DNA from: Mycolicibacterium sp. GF69
GTDB lineage: Bacteria > Actinomycetota > Actinomycetes > Mycobacteriales > Mycobacteriaceae
Assembly: GCF_003284965.1 (NCBI RefSeq)
Contig: NZ_QMEW01000006.1
Coordinates: 62,001 to 126,000, forward strand
Direction: 5' to 3'
DNA: 64,000 nt
The notes under the pieces are model-generated. The model did no database searches and was not told where the DNA came from. It saw only the letters and a list, made by a program, of their open reading frames with translations. A program made the translations under genes and the position numbers. Below, piece by piece: positions 22,061-30,913 of this stretch (position 1 is its first letter; each line of letters opens with the position of its first letter).

Positions 22061-22153
22061 CCGGGCATCAACCCCCTGTTGACGACGACTATCGACTGGT
22101 CCGCCGAAAGACCTTACCTGCGCCAGATGCTCGACGCGCCGAGTTCGGATGGG

Positions 22154-23164
22154 TCAGATCGCGTCGGGGTCTTCGGCGAAGGCATCCGCCGTCTTCTGCG
22201 CCAAACCGACCGCGGTGCGCGCCCACTCGGCGGTGGCGCCGGCGAGGCCACACGCGGGCGTGATGCCGATCCGCTCTCTGAGCACGGGTCGGGCGAACCC
22301 GAGCCGGTCGGTGAGCGACACCGCCGCCGTGGCGATCTGTTCGACCGACGGTGGGGTGTCCGGAGCCGCGGCCGGCACCACACCGAGCAACACCGTGCGG
22401 CCCGAATCGACGAACTCTCCGACACCGTCGAGGTCGGCGGCGACCATAGCGGAAGCGTCGATCGAGATGGCCTCGATTTCGCTGCGCTGCAGGGCGTTCC
22501 ACGGCAGACCCGATGCGCAGCTGTGCACTACGACCGGGCAGCCCACGGCGGCGACACACTCGTCGAGCAGGCCGATGGCCACCGCCTCGTCGACCGCATG
22601 TACGGGCGTCAAGCTGGTGACCCCCGTCAACCGGCCCGCCAACGCTGCGGGCAACAGCGGCTCATCGAATTGCACCACTACCGCCGCGTCCAGCCGCCGG
22701 CCGACGTGGGCGCGATGCGCCGCCATCCCTTCGGCAAGCGAGGCGGTCAGGTCGCGCACCGCGCCGGGATCGGTGAGCGCGCGATGTCCGTTGGCGAGCT
22801 CCAGCTGCGCGGCGAGGGTCACCGGTCCCGGCGCCTGCACCTTGACGGTGCGCCCGGCCCCGCGCAGACCCGCTCTCTCCCATGCCTCTTCGAACGCGTC
22901 GAGGTCCTCGTCGAGCAGGCTGACCGCCCGCCTCACAACTCCGGTGCGACCGGACACAATCCGATAGCCGCGGGGCACGGTGTCCATGCTGACGTCGACG
23001 AGCAGCGCAGCGGCCCGGCCGATCATGTCGGCACCGACGCCGCGGTCCGGCAGTTCGACCAGGTGCGGCAACGTGTGCAGTTCGCCGACGACGACCGCGG
23101 CGGCCTCACGCGCCGACGCTCCCGGCCACGACCCGATGCCGGTGGCGGCGGCGAATGCACTCAC
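22154..23164 (-). CDS. MetE-like cobalamin-independent methionine synthase-fold protein (Rv3015c-like)
   Basis: 336 residues, about the size of the MetE C-terminal barrel alone, so it is not a full methionine synthase. It begins SAFAAATGIGSWPGASAREA and retains barrel segments (VKVQAPGPVTLAAQLELANG, VVVQFDEPLLPAALAG, CPVVVHSCASGLPWNAL, ITPACGLAGA) including His and Cys at places typical of the zinc site. The substrate is unknown. The GTG at 23164 is chosen over an upstream ATG because TACTGT ends 7 nt before it. Divergent from lpqA. Confidence 0.83.
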   Translation of the reverse strand: MSAFAAATGIGSWPGASAREAAAVVVGELHTLPHLVELPDRGVGADMIGRAAALLVDVSMDTVPRGYRIVSGRTGVVRRAVSLLDEDLDAFEEAWERAGLRGAGRTVKVQAPGPVTLAAQLELANGHRALTDPGAVRDLTASLAEGMAAHRAHVGRRLDAAVVVQFDEPLLPAALAGRLTGVTSLTPVHAVDEAVAIGLLDECVAAVGCPVVVHSCASGLPWNALQRSEIEAISIDASAMVAADLDGVGEFVDSGRTVLLGVVPAAAPDTPPSVEQIATAAVSLTDRLGFARPVLRERIGITPACGLAGATAEWARTAVGLAQKTADAFAEDPDAI

Positions 23165-23223
23165 TCGCTTGACAGTATTCGATCGGGCTAATGTCAGTCC
23201 CAAAGGGTTGGGAAGGATGCGCC

Positions 23224-23868
23224 ATGCCCACAGCGCTGCGGTCGATCGCGCTGTGGTGTGTCGCGACAGCGGTCATCGCTGGATGTAGTCACACGGTCGG
23301 CGGGCAGGCGATACGGGCCATCCCGGGTATCGACGAAGAATCGCTGTCACCGATCGACGTCGAGACAATCATCCTCGACCAATCGCAGATGCGCGCGATC
23401 ACCGGCGCGGGCGAAGATCTCACCATCATCCCGACCATGGACGGCAAGATCCCGGTCGACATCGAGCCGCTCACCGAGACCACTCCCCCACAGTGCCAAT
23501 GGATTTTCGCCGAAACTCAGACGTTCGGGCCCGACGTCGAGGACTTCCGCAAGACCACCTTCCAGCATCCGCCCCGGGGCGGCCTGATCTCCGAGGGTGC
23601 GGCCGCCTACCGCGACGACGTCACGGCCCGGCGGGCTTTCGACGCGCTGGTCACTCTCGTCGACGGTTGCAGCACAACGGCTTTGGGTCCGATGTTCGTC
23701 GGGGACTGGACTGTGGGAACTGACACCCTGCAGACCCGGCCCTCTGGCGCGTGCGGCCGCGATTACCGGGTGAAGTCGGTCGTGTTGGTGGAGGTGACCG
23801 CATGCCAGTTCCCCGACTCCGTGCCCGAGATCGTCATCACCAACATCCTGGCCAACGTGCCCGGATAG
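23224..23868 (+). CDS. lpqA: Lipoprotein LpqA, PknH-like extracellular domain
   Basis: 214 residues. The signal peptide ends in AVIAGC, a lipobox. The mature part has the PknH_C-type sensor fold (ITGAGEDLTIIPTMDGKIPV, CQWIFAETQTFGPDVEDFRK) with four Cys likely forming two disulfides (CQWIF, CSTTA, CGRDY, CQFPD). Such domains are thought to bind small ligands in the periplasm. GGAAGG upstream of the ATG at 23224 supports the start. Position matches Rv3016. Confidence 0.82.
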   Translation: MPTALRSIALWCVATAVIAGCSHTVGGQAIRAIPGIDEESLSPIDVETIILDQSQMRAITGAGEDLTIIPTMDGKIPVDIEPLTETTPPQCQWIFAETQTFGPDVEDFRKTTFQHPPRGGLISEGAAAYRDDVTARRAFDALVTLVDGCSTTALGPMFVGDWTVGTDTLQTRPSGACGRDYRVKSVVLVEVTACQFPDSVPEIVITNILANVPG

Positions 23869-23908
23869 TCGTTGAATGTGCGGGCAGGCGCGCGCACTAG
23901 CGGCATGG

Positions 23909-24976
23909 TCAGCGCGTGATCGTCGCGCTGCCCAGCACCTCGTCGCCGTCGGGGTCGGGGCGGTAGAGCACCATCGTCTGGCCCGGCGCCACCCCACGCA
24001 GCGGAGCGCGCAGGTCGACCACGAGCCGGCCGTCGCGCAGTTCGGCCACGCCGTCGCCGATGCCGCCGTGAGCGCGCACCTGCACCTGGCATTCGGACAG
24101 ACCCGCCAGGGGCGTACCGGAGGTGAAGATCGGGCGTTCACCGCTCAGCGTCCACACGTCCAGATCAGCGGCGGCGCCGACACGCACGGTCCCGGTGTCC
24201 GGGTCGATCCCGGTGACGTATCGGGGCCGGCCGTCGGGACCGGGTCCGGCGATGCCCAGCCCCTTGCGTTGACCGACCGTGAAGCCGTGTACCCCGTCGT
24301 GTTCGGCCAGCACGGCACCTGCGGCGTCGACGACCGCCCCCCGGCGCACGCCGATGCGGGCACCGAGGAATGCGCGCGTGTCGCCGGAGGGGATGAAGCA
24401 GATGTCGTGGCTGTCCGGCTTCTCGGCGACCGCGAGTCCACGCCGCGCGGCCTCCGCACGGATCTGCGGCTTCGGCGTGTCGCCGACCGGGAATACGGCG
24501 TGCCGCAACTGTTCTGCGGTCAACACGGCGAGCACGTACGACTGGTCCTTGTCGGCATCCACCGCGCGCCGCAACCGGCCGTCGGACAACCGCGCATAGT
24601 GGCCGGTGGCCACGGCATCGAAACCGAGCGCCAGTGCGCGGGCGGCCAACGCGGAGAACTTGATCCGCTCATTGCACCGCACGCACGGGTTCGGGGTCTC
24701 GCCGCGCGCGTAGGACGAAACGAAGTCGTCGATGACGTCTTCTTTGAACTTGTCGGCGAAATCCCAGACGTAGAACGGAATGTCGAGGATGTCGGCAACC
24801 CGGCGGGCATCGCCGGCGTCCTCTTTCGAGCAGCAGCCGCGAGAGCCGGTGCGTAGCGTGCCCGGCGAAGCCGACAGCGCGAGATGCACACCGACCACGT
24901 CGTGGCCGGCATCCACCATCCTGGCGGCGGCGACCGAGGAGTCGACACCGCCGCTCATCGCTACGAGTACCCGCAT
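23909..24976 (-). CDS. mnmA: tRNA 2-thiouridylase MnmA
   Basis: Thiolates U34 of Lys, Glu and Gln tRNAs using sulfur handed on from IscS. 355 residues. The PP-loop SGGVDSS (8-14) binds ATP; Cys101 in NPCVRCN and Cys193 in [10 protein letters not shown] correspond to the two catalytic cysteines. The start at 24976 gives the usual [11 protein letters not shown]-terminus and good spacing from AGAGAG; an ATG two codons upstream is an alternative. It lies 25 bp downstream of iscS, the sulfur donor, clearly one functional pair. Confidence 0.96.
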   Translation of the reverse strand: MRVLVAMSGGVDSSVAAARMVDAGHDVVGVHLALSASPGTLRTGSRGCCSKEDAGDARRVADILDIPFYVWDFADKFKEDVIDDFVSSYARGETPNPCVRCNERIKFSALAARALALGFDAVATGHYARLSDGRLRRAVDADKDQSYVLAVLTAEQLRHAVFPVGDTPKPQIRAEAARRGLAVAEKPDSHDICFIPSGDTRAFLGARIGVRRGAVVDAAGAVLAEHDGVHGFTVGQRKGLGIAGPGPDGRPRYVTGIDPDTGTVRVGAAADLDVWTLSGERPIFTSGTPLAGLSECQVQVRAHGGIGDGVAELRDGRLVVDLRAPLRGVAPGQTMVLYRPDPDGDEVLGSATITR

Positions 24977-25001
24977 CGTCATACTCTCTTCGCGGAAGCG
25001 C

Positions 25002-26204
25002 TCATCGGGACTCCACCGCTCCCGAGCTGGCCAGGGCGGCCTGTCGCGCCCGCTCCACCGCAGCGGGTAGCACTGCGAGCGCGGCGTCGACGTCGGCCTC
25101 GGTGCTCGTGTGCCCCAATGAAAGTCGTAGTGAACCGCGAGCACTCACCGAGTCGGCGCCCATCGCGATCAGCACGTGCGATGGCTGCGCGACGCCGGCG
25201 GTGCACGCCGAACCCGTCGAGCACTCGATACCCTTGGCGTCCAACAGCATCAGCAGCGAGTCACCTTCGCAGCCGCGAAATGTGAAGTGCGAGTTGCCCG
25301 GTAACCGGGCAACGCCCCTCGCCCCGTTCAGGTCGACATCGTCGATGCTCGACAACACGCCATCGACCAGGCGGTCGCGCAGTGCCGACACTCGCGCGCT
25401 GTTGGCCTCCAGACCCTCGATGGCGGCCTTCGCCGCCACGGCCATTGCGAGTGCACCCGCTACATACGGTGTGCCGGAACGTACGTCGCGCTCCTGCCCT
25501 CCGCCATGCAGCAGCGGCACACACGCGGTGTCCCGGCGCAGCAACAGCGCGCCGATGCCGGTCGGGCCACCGAACTTGTGCGCGGCAATGCTCATCGCCG
25601 ACAGTCCGCTCGCGGCGAAGTCGACCGGGATATGGCCGACGGCCTGGACGGCGTCGCTGTGCATGGGCACACCGAATTCGGCTGCCACCGCGGCGAGTTC
25701 GGCGATCGGCATGATCGTGCCGACCTCGTTGTTGGCCCACATCACCGATACCACCGCGACGTCGTCGTGGTCCTGCAACACCTGGCGCAACGCTGCCGGC
25801 GTCACCGAACCGTCGTTCTCGACGGGCAGCCACGACACTTCGGCGCCTTCGTGCTCGACCAGCCACTCGACGGAGTCGAGCACGGCGTGGTGCTCAACCG
25901 GTGTCGTCACGATGCGCCTGCGGCGCGGATCGTGGTCGCGGCGGGCCCAATAGATGCCCTTGACCGCCAGGTTGTCGCTCTCGGTACCGCCGGCGGTGAA
26001 GACCACCTCCGAGGGGCGGGCGCCGAGAAGGTGAGCCAGCGTCTCGCGCGACTCCTCCATCCGCCGGCGTGCGGCCCGACCCGTGCCGTGCAGCGACGAT
26101 GCGTTTCCGACCGTGGCCAGCGCAGCCGTCATCGCCTCGATGGCAGCGGGATGCATCGGGGTGGTGGCGGCGTGATCGAGGTAGACCGGCTGATCCGAGG
26201 TCAT
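25002..26204 (-). CDS. iscS: Cysteine desulfurase IscS
   Basis: PLP enzyme that takes sulfur from cysteine for Fe-S clusters and tRNA thiolation. 400 residues. Conserved parts: [18 protein letters not shown] at the N-terminus, HH in [14 protein letters not shown] Lys210 in [12 protein letters not shown], and catalytic Cys335 in [10 protein letters not shown]. It precedes mnmA by 25 bp and follows the acyltransferase pair by about 45 bp, so all four may be transcribed together. Confidence 0.96.
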   Translation of the reverse strand: MTSDQPVYLDHAATTPMHPAAIEAMTAALATVGNASSLHGTGRAARRRMEESRETLAHLLGARPSEVVFTAGGTESDNLAVKGIYWARRDHDPRRRRIVTTPVEHHAVLDSVEWLVEHEGAEVSWLPVENDGSVTPAALRQVLQDHDDVAVVSVMWANNEVGTIMPIAELAAVAAEFGVPMHSDAVQAVGHIPVDFAASGLSAMSIAAHKFGGPTGIGALLLRRDTACVPLLHGGGQERDVRSGTPYVAGALAMAVAAKAAIEGLEANSARVSALRDRLVDGVLSSIDDVDLNGARGVARLPGNSHFTFRGCEGDSLLMLLDAKGIECSTGSACTAGVAQPSHVLIAMGADSVSARGSLRLSLGHTSTEADVDAALAVLPAAVERARQAALASSGAVESR

Positions 26205-26248
26205 AGCCCGTCCAGGATAGCCGCCGAGCCGGGTGCTCCCCGATCCGC

Positions 26249-27070
26249 TCAGGCGGCGAGCGCGTGACCGGGCAAAGGTTGCGCCGTTTCGCCGCGCACC
26301 GCCATCTCGCAGCGGGTAGCCAGGTCACGACGGTCGGTTCCCGGTAGCTGCAGCGAGCAGACCTGCACCCGGACGACCGTGCGCTTGGTGGTGATCAGGC
26401 GTCGGATCGACGCGAGCAGTGTGTCGTCGCCCACGTAGGCGGCGACGGTGGAGGCCGCGCCGTCGGGGTGGTGGTAGCTCAACCGCAGCGGCTGAACCGG
26501 CCGGCCGGAGTCGATGGCTGCCTGGAACATCGCGGGCCGGAAGCGACCGTATGCCCGGCCGCAGTAGGTCGTGCCCTCGGGAAAGGCCACCACCGTCTGA
26601 CCTGCGCTCAGGCCGCGAGCGACGGCGCCCACCACATCGGGCAGCCGCCGCAGATCGGCCCGGTCGATGGGTATCACCTTGAGCACTCGGGCCAGCAGGC
26701 CGAGACCCGGCCAGCCGATGAGTTCGGATTTGGCCACGAAACGGCCGGGCAGCACCGAGCCGATCGCGAAGACGTCCACCCAGGACACGTGCCCGCTCAC
26801 CACCAGAACGCCGCTCAGGTTGCGGATGGGCCCGCCGGACACCATGGCTCGCACGCCCAGGCAGCGCATCAGCAACCGGCAGAAGCCGCGCTGCAGGTGG
26901 CCTCTGCCGGGGGCGGGCAGGGCCAGCAGCGGCGCCAGCGTCAGCAACAGCACGGCCGAGGTGGCGCGCAGCGCGGTGCGGCAGGTGACGATCACACGCC
27001 GACCGGCCTGGACGGGACCTACGCGCAGGCAGCTCGCGTCGCACGCTGCCCGCGGCACCCAGGCGTTCAC
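26249..27070 (-). CDS. PlsC/OlsA-type lysophospholipid acyltransferase (Rv3026c-like)
   Basis: 273 residues. After a membrane-associated N-terminus ([20 protein letters not shown]), the acyltransferase motif HX4D appears in [13 protein letters not shown], followed by [15 protein letters not shown]. These define the LPLAT family that acylates lysophospholipids or lyso-ornithine lipids. The GTG at 27070 overlaps the stop of the upstream GNAT gene (GTGA), so the pair is co-translated. Together with that neighbour it resembles OlsA-OlsB for ornithine lipid synthesis. That role is an inference. Confidence 0.84.
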   Translation of the reverse strand: MNAWVPRAACDASCLRVGPVQAGRRVIVTCRTALRATSAVLLLTLAPLLALPAPGRGHLQRGFCRLLMRCLGVRAMVSGGPIRNLSGVLVVSGHVSWVDVFAIGSVLPGRFVAKSELIGWPGLGLLARVLKVIPIDRADLRRLPDVVGAVARGLSAGQTVVAFPEGTTYCGRAYGRFRPAMFQAAIDSGRPVQPLRLSYHHPDGAASTVAAYVGDDTLLASIRRLITTKRTVVRVQVCSLQLPGTDRRDLATRCEMAVRGETAQPLPGHALAA

Positions 27071-27918
27071 GGTGCGGTCGCGCCGGTCACGACGGAAGCC
27101 GCCTCGACGGATCTGAGCCTGCGCAGATACCTCGTGTCGGCCCGGCGCTTGTCGAGCAGCGCCGGGAAGTCGCCCACCCCGAAGTCGACGTCGTGCGCGG
27201 GTTCGCCGCACACCTGGGCGCCGAGCCGCAGATATCCCCGCATCAGGGCAGGCACGGTGACCCGCGATGGTGGATCGATGTGGTCGAGCCCCTTGCCGTC
27301 GACGATTACCGGCCGATAGGGGTGCACGGTGTAGAGCGCCGGGGCGGCGTGCCGGCGGAGGACGAAGTCGCGGACCCCGCGGATCTGCACGCCCGGGGCA
27401 TCGCCGTCGGGGCCTTGCACCGGCACCGAGACACAACCGGTCACATAGTCGTAGCCGCAGCGGTCGAGATAGGCGAGGATTCCGGCCCACATCAACAGCA
27501 CCACAGCGCCGTTGCGGTGATCCGACCGCACCACGGCCCGACCCATTTCGACCAGGTTCGGGCGCAGTGGGTCGAGCGGGCGGACATCGAATTCCGTTGC
27601 GCTGTAAAGACCCCCAGCGGCAACCGCACCGGCCGGCGGTAGCATCCGATAACAGCCGACCACCTCGCCGGAGACGTCCTCGCGGACCAGCAGGTGGTCG
27701 CAGTGCTCGTCGAACCGGTCGGCGTCCAAGCCGTCGGACGCAGAACGCAGCGCGAATCCGGGCTCAGCGACGAATACCTCGTGGCGCAGGCGTTGCGACA
27801 CCTCGACCAGCGTGGCATCGGTCGACAACAGCAGGGTGTAGCGCGGCGCCGGCGTCGCAGATCCGGCCCGACCACGATCGGTTTCGTCAGGGGCGATGAG
27901 GACTGATGCGGTACTCAT
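27067..27918 (-). CDS. OlsB/hemolysin-like GNAT N-acyltransferase (Rv3027c-like)
   Basis: 283 residues. The OlsB-type GNAT fold shows in VSQRLRHEVFVAEPGFAL, FDEHCDHLLV, VVGCYRMLPP, NLVEMGRAVVRSDHRNGAVV and the GCVSVP strand. Homologs move a 3-hydroxyacyl chain from ACP to the amine of ornithine to make lyso-ornithine lipid. The ATG at 27918 is chosen because further upstream reading runs through the terminator of etfA. It is the first gene of the set with the PlsC-like enzyme, iscS and mnmA. The acyl acceptor is not proved by sequence. Confidence 0.78.
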   Translation of the reverse strand: MSTASVLIAPDETDRGRAGSATPAPRYTLLLSTDATLVEVSQRLRHEVFVAEPGFALRSASDGLDADRFDEHCDHLLVREDVSGEVVGCYRMLPPAGAVAAGGLYSATEFDVRPLDPLRPNLVEMGRAVVRSDHRNGAVVLLMWAGILAYLDRCGYDYVTGCVSVPVQGPDGDAPGVQIRGVRDFVLRRHAAPALYTVHPYRPVIVDGKGLDHIDPPSRVTVPALMRGYLRLGAQVCGEPAHDVDFGVGDFPALLDKRRADTRYLRRLRSVEAASVVTGATAP

Positions 27919-28059
27919 GGCTGCACGGTCGCCCAGCCGTATCTCCGGGTGGCATCGGGCGCGTGACGTGTCGATGAGCGCCAGGTGACGAATTGCCCGC
28001 AGCGCTGAGACCGGCGTGCCCTTGAGAGCCCGTACTCCTACCGGGCCCTGATGCACGAA

Positions 28060-28084
28060 ACCCCGGTGCGGCATGCACCGGGGT
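28060..28084 (-). terminator. etfA intrinsic terminator
   Basis: A perfect 10-bp stem ACCCCGGTGC/GCACCGGGGT with a 5-nt loop lies 21 bp after the etfA stop and is followed in that direction by TTCG, a short T-run. It separates etfBA from the OlsB-like gene on the same strand. Confidence 0.78.
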
Positions 28085-28105
28085 CTCGCGGAGATGATCC
28101 GGGGA

Positions 28106-29062
28106 TCAGCCCTTGCGGGCCTTGACCGCCTCGGTCAGCTGCGGTGTGACCTTGAACAGGTCTCCGACGATGCCGAGGTCGGCGATCTCGAAGATCGGCG
28201 CCTCTTCGTCCTTGTTCACCGCGATGATCGTCTTCGACGTCTGCATGCCGGCGCGGTGCTGGATCGCGCCCGAGATGCCCAGTGCGATGTACAGCTGCGG
28301 CGAGACCGTTTTGCCGGTCTGGCCCACCTGGAACTGGCCCGGGTAGTAGCCCGAGTCGACGGCCGCACGCGAGGCACCGACGGCGCCGCCGAGCGAGTCG
28401 GCCAGTTCCTCCACGACGTTGAAGTTCTCGGCGCTCCCGACACCACGGCCGCCCGAGACGACCACGGAGGCCTCGGCGAGTTCCGGGCGGTCGCCCGCGA
28501 CGGCGGGCTCGCGCTTGGTGATCTTCGTCGCGTTCTCGGCCTGCGCAGGCACATCGACGTTGACGACCTCGCCGGCGCCGTCGGCGGGTTCGGCGTCGAT
28601 CGAGCCGGCCCGCAACGTGATGACCGGGACCTCGCCGGTGGCCTCGGCCTCGACCGTGAACGCGCCACCGAAGATCGAGTGCACGGCCTTACCGCCGTCG
28701 GTGAGGTCGACGACGTCGCTCAGCACACCAGCGCCGATCCTGGCCGCCAGGCGACCGGCGATCTCCTTGCCGTCCGCGCTGGACGCCAGCAGGACGCCCG
28801 CCGGTGACGCGGACTCGACAAGCGAAGCCAGCACATCGACCTGCGGGGTGATCAGGTAGTTCTCCGCATCGTCGGATTCGGCGACGTAGATCTTGGCGGC
28901 GCCGGCAGCCTTGAGGCCGTCGACGAGCGGTTGTGCGGTTCCCGACGCGCCGACGACGACGGCCGAGGGCTCGCCGAGCTTGCGAGCGGCGGTGATCAAT
29001 TCCGAGGTGACCTTCTTCAGCGCACCTTCGGCGTGCTCGACGAGCACGAGTACTTCAGCCAT
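28106..29062 (-). CDS. etfA: Electron transfer flavoprotein alpha subunit
   Basis: Accepts electrons from acyl-CoA dehydrogenases and passes them to the membrane EtfD-type oxidoreductase. 318 residues. The N-terminal domain starts [20 protein letters not shown], and the C-terminal FAD domain has [50 protein letters not shown] and [20 protein letters not shown] (with V for I at its first position). It follows etfB by 33 bp. A strong terminator comes after it. Confidence 0.97.
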   Translation of the reverse strand: MAEVLVLVEHAEGALKKVTSELITAARKLGEPSAVVVGASGTAQPLVDGLKAAGAAKIYVAESDDAENYLITPQVDVLASLVESASPAGVLLASSADGKEIAGRLAARIGAGVLSDVVDLTDGGKAVHSIFGGAFTVEAEATGEVPVITLRAGSIDAEPADGAGEVVNVDVPAQAENATKITKREPAVAGDRPELAEASVVVSGGRGVGSAENFNVVEELADSLGGAVGASRAAVDSGYYPGQFQVGQTGKTVSPQLYIALGISGAIQHRAGMQTSKTIIAVNKDEEAPIFEIADLGIVGDLFKVTPQLTEAVKARKG

Positions 29063-29095
29063 GGGTATGTCTCTCGTTTCTCGAGTACGGAAGTG

Positions 29096-29887
29096 TTAGA
29101 TGAGTTTTTGAGCGACCAGGTACTCGGCGATCTTGGTACCGCCGTCGCCTTCGTCGGTCACCTTCTCGCCTGCGGTCTTCGGCGGCTTCGGCGTCGACGA
29201 CAGCACCTTCGACCCGGCGTTCCCGAGGCCGACCTCGTCGGCCTCCACGCCGATCTCCGCCAGCGTGAGAGTGGTCACTTCCTTCTTCTTGGCGGCCATG
29301 ATGCCCTTGAAGGACGGGAAGCGAGGCTCGTTGATCTTCTCGTTGACGCTCACCACGGCCGGCAGCGGCGCCTCGACCGTGAACACGCCGTCGTCGGTCT
29401 CCCGCTCGCCGGTCACCTTGCCACCCTCGATGCTGACCTTGCGCAGGTGCGTCAACTGCGGCAGACCCAGATACTCGGCGATGATGGCGGGGACCGCGCC
29501 GCCGGTACCGTCGGTGGCCTCGTTGCCGGCGATGACCAGCTCGGTGCCTTCGATGGTGCCCAGCGCGCGCGCCAGCGCCCAGCCGGTCTGGATCATGTCC
29601 GAGCCGTGCATACCGTCGTCGACGAGGTGCACGGCCTTGTCGGCACCCATCGACAGCGCCTTGCGGATGGCCTCGGTCGCGCGCTCAGGTCCGGCTGTGA
29701 GAACCGTCACGGTGCTCTCGCCGCCTTCCCGCTCCTTGATCAGCAGCGCCTCCTCGACGGCGCGCTCGTTGATCTCGTCGAGCACCGCGTCGGCGGCCTC
29801 CCGGTCCAGAGTGAAGTCGCCGTCGGTCAGCTTGCGCTCCGACCAGGTGTCAGGGACCTGTTTGATCAGGACCACGATGTTCGTCAT
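29096..29887 (-). CDS. etfB: Electron transfer flavoprotein beta subunit
   Basis: Partner of EtfA; binds AMP and docks with dehydrogenases. 263 residues with IVVLIKQVPDTWSERKLTDG, the DEINERAVEEALLIKE segment, the AMP loop VIAGNEATDGTGG, and the recognition loop around LPQLTHLRKVSIEGGKV. The ATG at 29887 follows GGAGG; an upstream ATG is rejected. The operon is probably tied to fatty-acid oxidation. A 32-bp inverted repeat lies about 65 bp upstream and may be an operator. Confidence 0.97.
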   Translation of the reverse strand: MTNIVVLIKQVPDTWSERKLTDGDFTLDREAADAVLDEINERAVEEALLIKEREGGESTVTVLTAGPERATEAIRKALSMGADKAVHLVDDGMHGSDMIQTGWALARALGTIEGTELVIAGNEATDGTGGAVPAIIAEYLGLPQLTHLRKVSIEGGKVTGERETDDGVFTVEAPLPAVVSVNEKINEPRFPSFKGIMAAKKKEVTTLTLAEIGVEADEVGLGNAGSKVLSSTPKPPKTAGEKVTDEGDGGTKIAEYLVAQKLI

Positions 29888-29952
29888 GAGTCTGGTTCGT
29901 CCTCCTCGAAGGGACCGTTGGTCGGCCCGCAATACCACGCTTTGAGCAACCT

Positions 29953-29984
29953 CCACCATGTTACTGGTCGGTAACTTGTGGTGG
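29953..29984. promoter_or_regulatory. Inverted repeat between etfB and methyltransferase (candidate operator)
   Basis: Arms CCACCA-t-GTTAC and GTAAC-ttg-TGGTGG flank the 6-nt centre TGGTCG; the inner 16 bp (29960-29975) alone are TetR-operator-like. The site sits about 65 bp upstream of etfB and 100 bp upstream of the divergent gene. A TANNNT hexamer (TAACAT, read leftward) overlaps it. The regulator is unknown. Confidence 0.5.
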
Positions 29985-30082
29985 TTCGCAGGAACACTGT
30001 AGCGGGTCGAAGCTCGTGTTCTAGCAGCACGTAGGCGGTGAACCGTTCGTCTGTGGGCCGATTCACGTTAGCCTGCCTTGCA

Positions 30083-30913
30083 ATGAGCGCATTTGTTACC
30101 GGGACGGCGGGCTTGCCCCACGCCCGCAGTGCAGCGGAGAAGGTAGTCAGCGGGGACGACGCCCGGCGCGACCTTCCCCTGACCGGGGAACGCACGGTTC
30201 CCGGCCTGGCGGAGGAGAACTACTGGTTCCGCCGCCATGAAGTCGTCTATCAGCGGCTGGTCGACCGCTGCGCGGAACGCGACGTCCTCGAAGCGGGCTG
30301 CGGCGAGGGTTACGGCGCGGATTTGATCGCCGAGATGGCCCGCCGCGTGATCGGTTTGGATTACGACGAGTCCGCGGTCGCACACGTGCGCGCGCGCTAT
30401 CCGCGGGTCGACATGCGCCACGGCAATCTTGCCGAACTGCCGCTCGACGACGGTGCAGTCGACGTCGTCGTCAACTTCCAGGTGATCGAACACCTCTGGG
30501 ACCAGAGCCAATTCGTCGACGAATGCTTCCGTGTGCTGCGCCCCGGCGGCACGCTGCTGATGTCGACGCCGAACCGGATCACCTTCTCCCCCGGTCGCGA
30601 TACGCCGATCAACCCGTTCCACACCCGCGAACTCAACGCCGCGGAGTTGACCGAACTGTTGACAGCTGCCGGGTTCTCGCTCGAGGCGATGCTCGGCGTC
30701 TTTCACGGACCTCGGCTGGTCGATCTCGATATCCGGCACGGCGGATCGATCATCGACGCCCAGATCGCGCGGGCGCTGGCCGACGCGGTGTGGCCCGAGG
30801 ACCTGCTGGCCGACGTCGCGTCGGTGCGCAGCGCGGACTTCGACCTGGTCGATGCCCGCGATCGAAACATCGGTGACAGCCTGGATCTCGTCGCGATCGC
30901 GGTGCGGCCGTGA
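30083..30913 (+). CDS. SAM-dependent methyltransferase of the MGLP region (Rv3030-like)
   Basis: 276 residues, class I methyltransferase: VLEAGCGEGYGADLIAEMA (motif I), VIGLDYDESAVAHVRARY, VDVVVNFQVIEHLWDQSQFV, and VLRPGGTLLMSTPNRITFSP. It is proposed in M. tuberculosis to O-methylate glucoses in methylglucose lipopolysaccharide; the exact position (6-O or other) is not shown by sequence. A TAGCCT box ends 8 nt before the ATG at 30083. Its stop overlaps the GTG of the branching enzyme gene (GTGA), so the two are coupled. Confidence 0.85.
   Translation: MSAFVTGTAGLPHARSAAEKVVSGDDARRDLPLTGERTVPGLAEENYWFRRHEVVYQRLVDRCAERDVLEAGCGEGYGADLIAEMARRVIGLDYDESAVAHVRARYPRVDMRHGNLAELPLDDGAVDVVVNFQVIEHLWDQSQFVDECFRVLRPGGTLLMSTPNRITFSPGRDTPINPFHTRELNAAELTELLTAAGFSLEAMLGVFHGPRLVDLDIRHGGSIIDAQIARALADAVWPEDLLADVASVRSADFDLVDARDRNIGDSLDLVAIAVRP

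Noticed and set aside
23869-23908. Terminator between lpqA and mnmA
   Set aside because: Only a 5-bp GTGCG/CGCAC stem with a loop of about 8 nt and no T-run; too weak to call.
26249-27490. 413-residue version of the PlsC-like protein
   Set aside because: The first 140 residues are an out-of-frame reading of the GNAT gene; the GTG at 27070 with a 4-bp overlap is the natural start.
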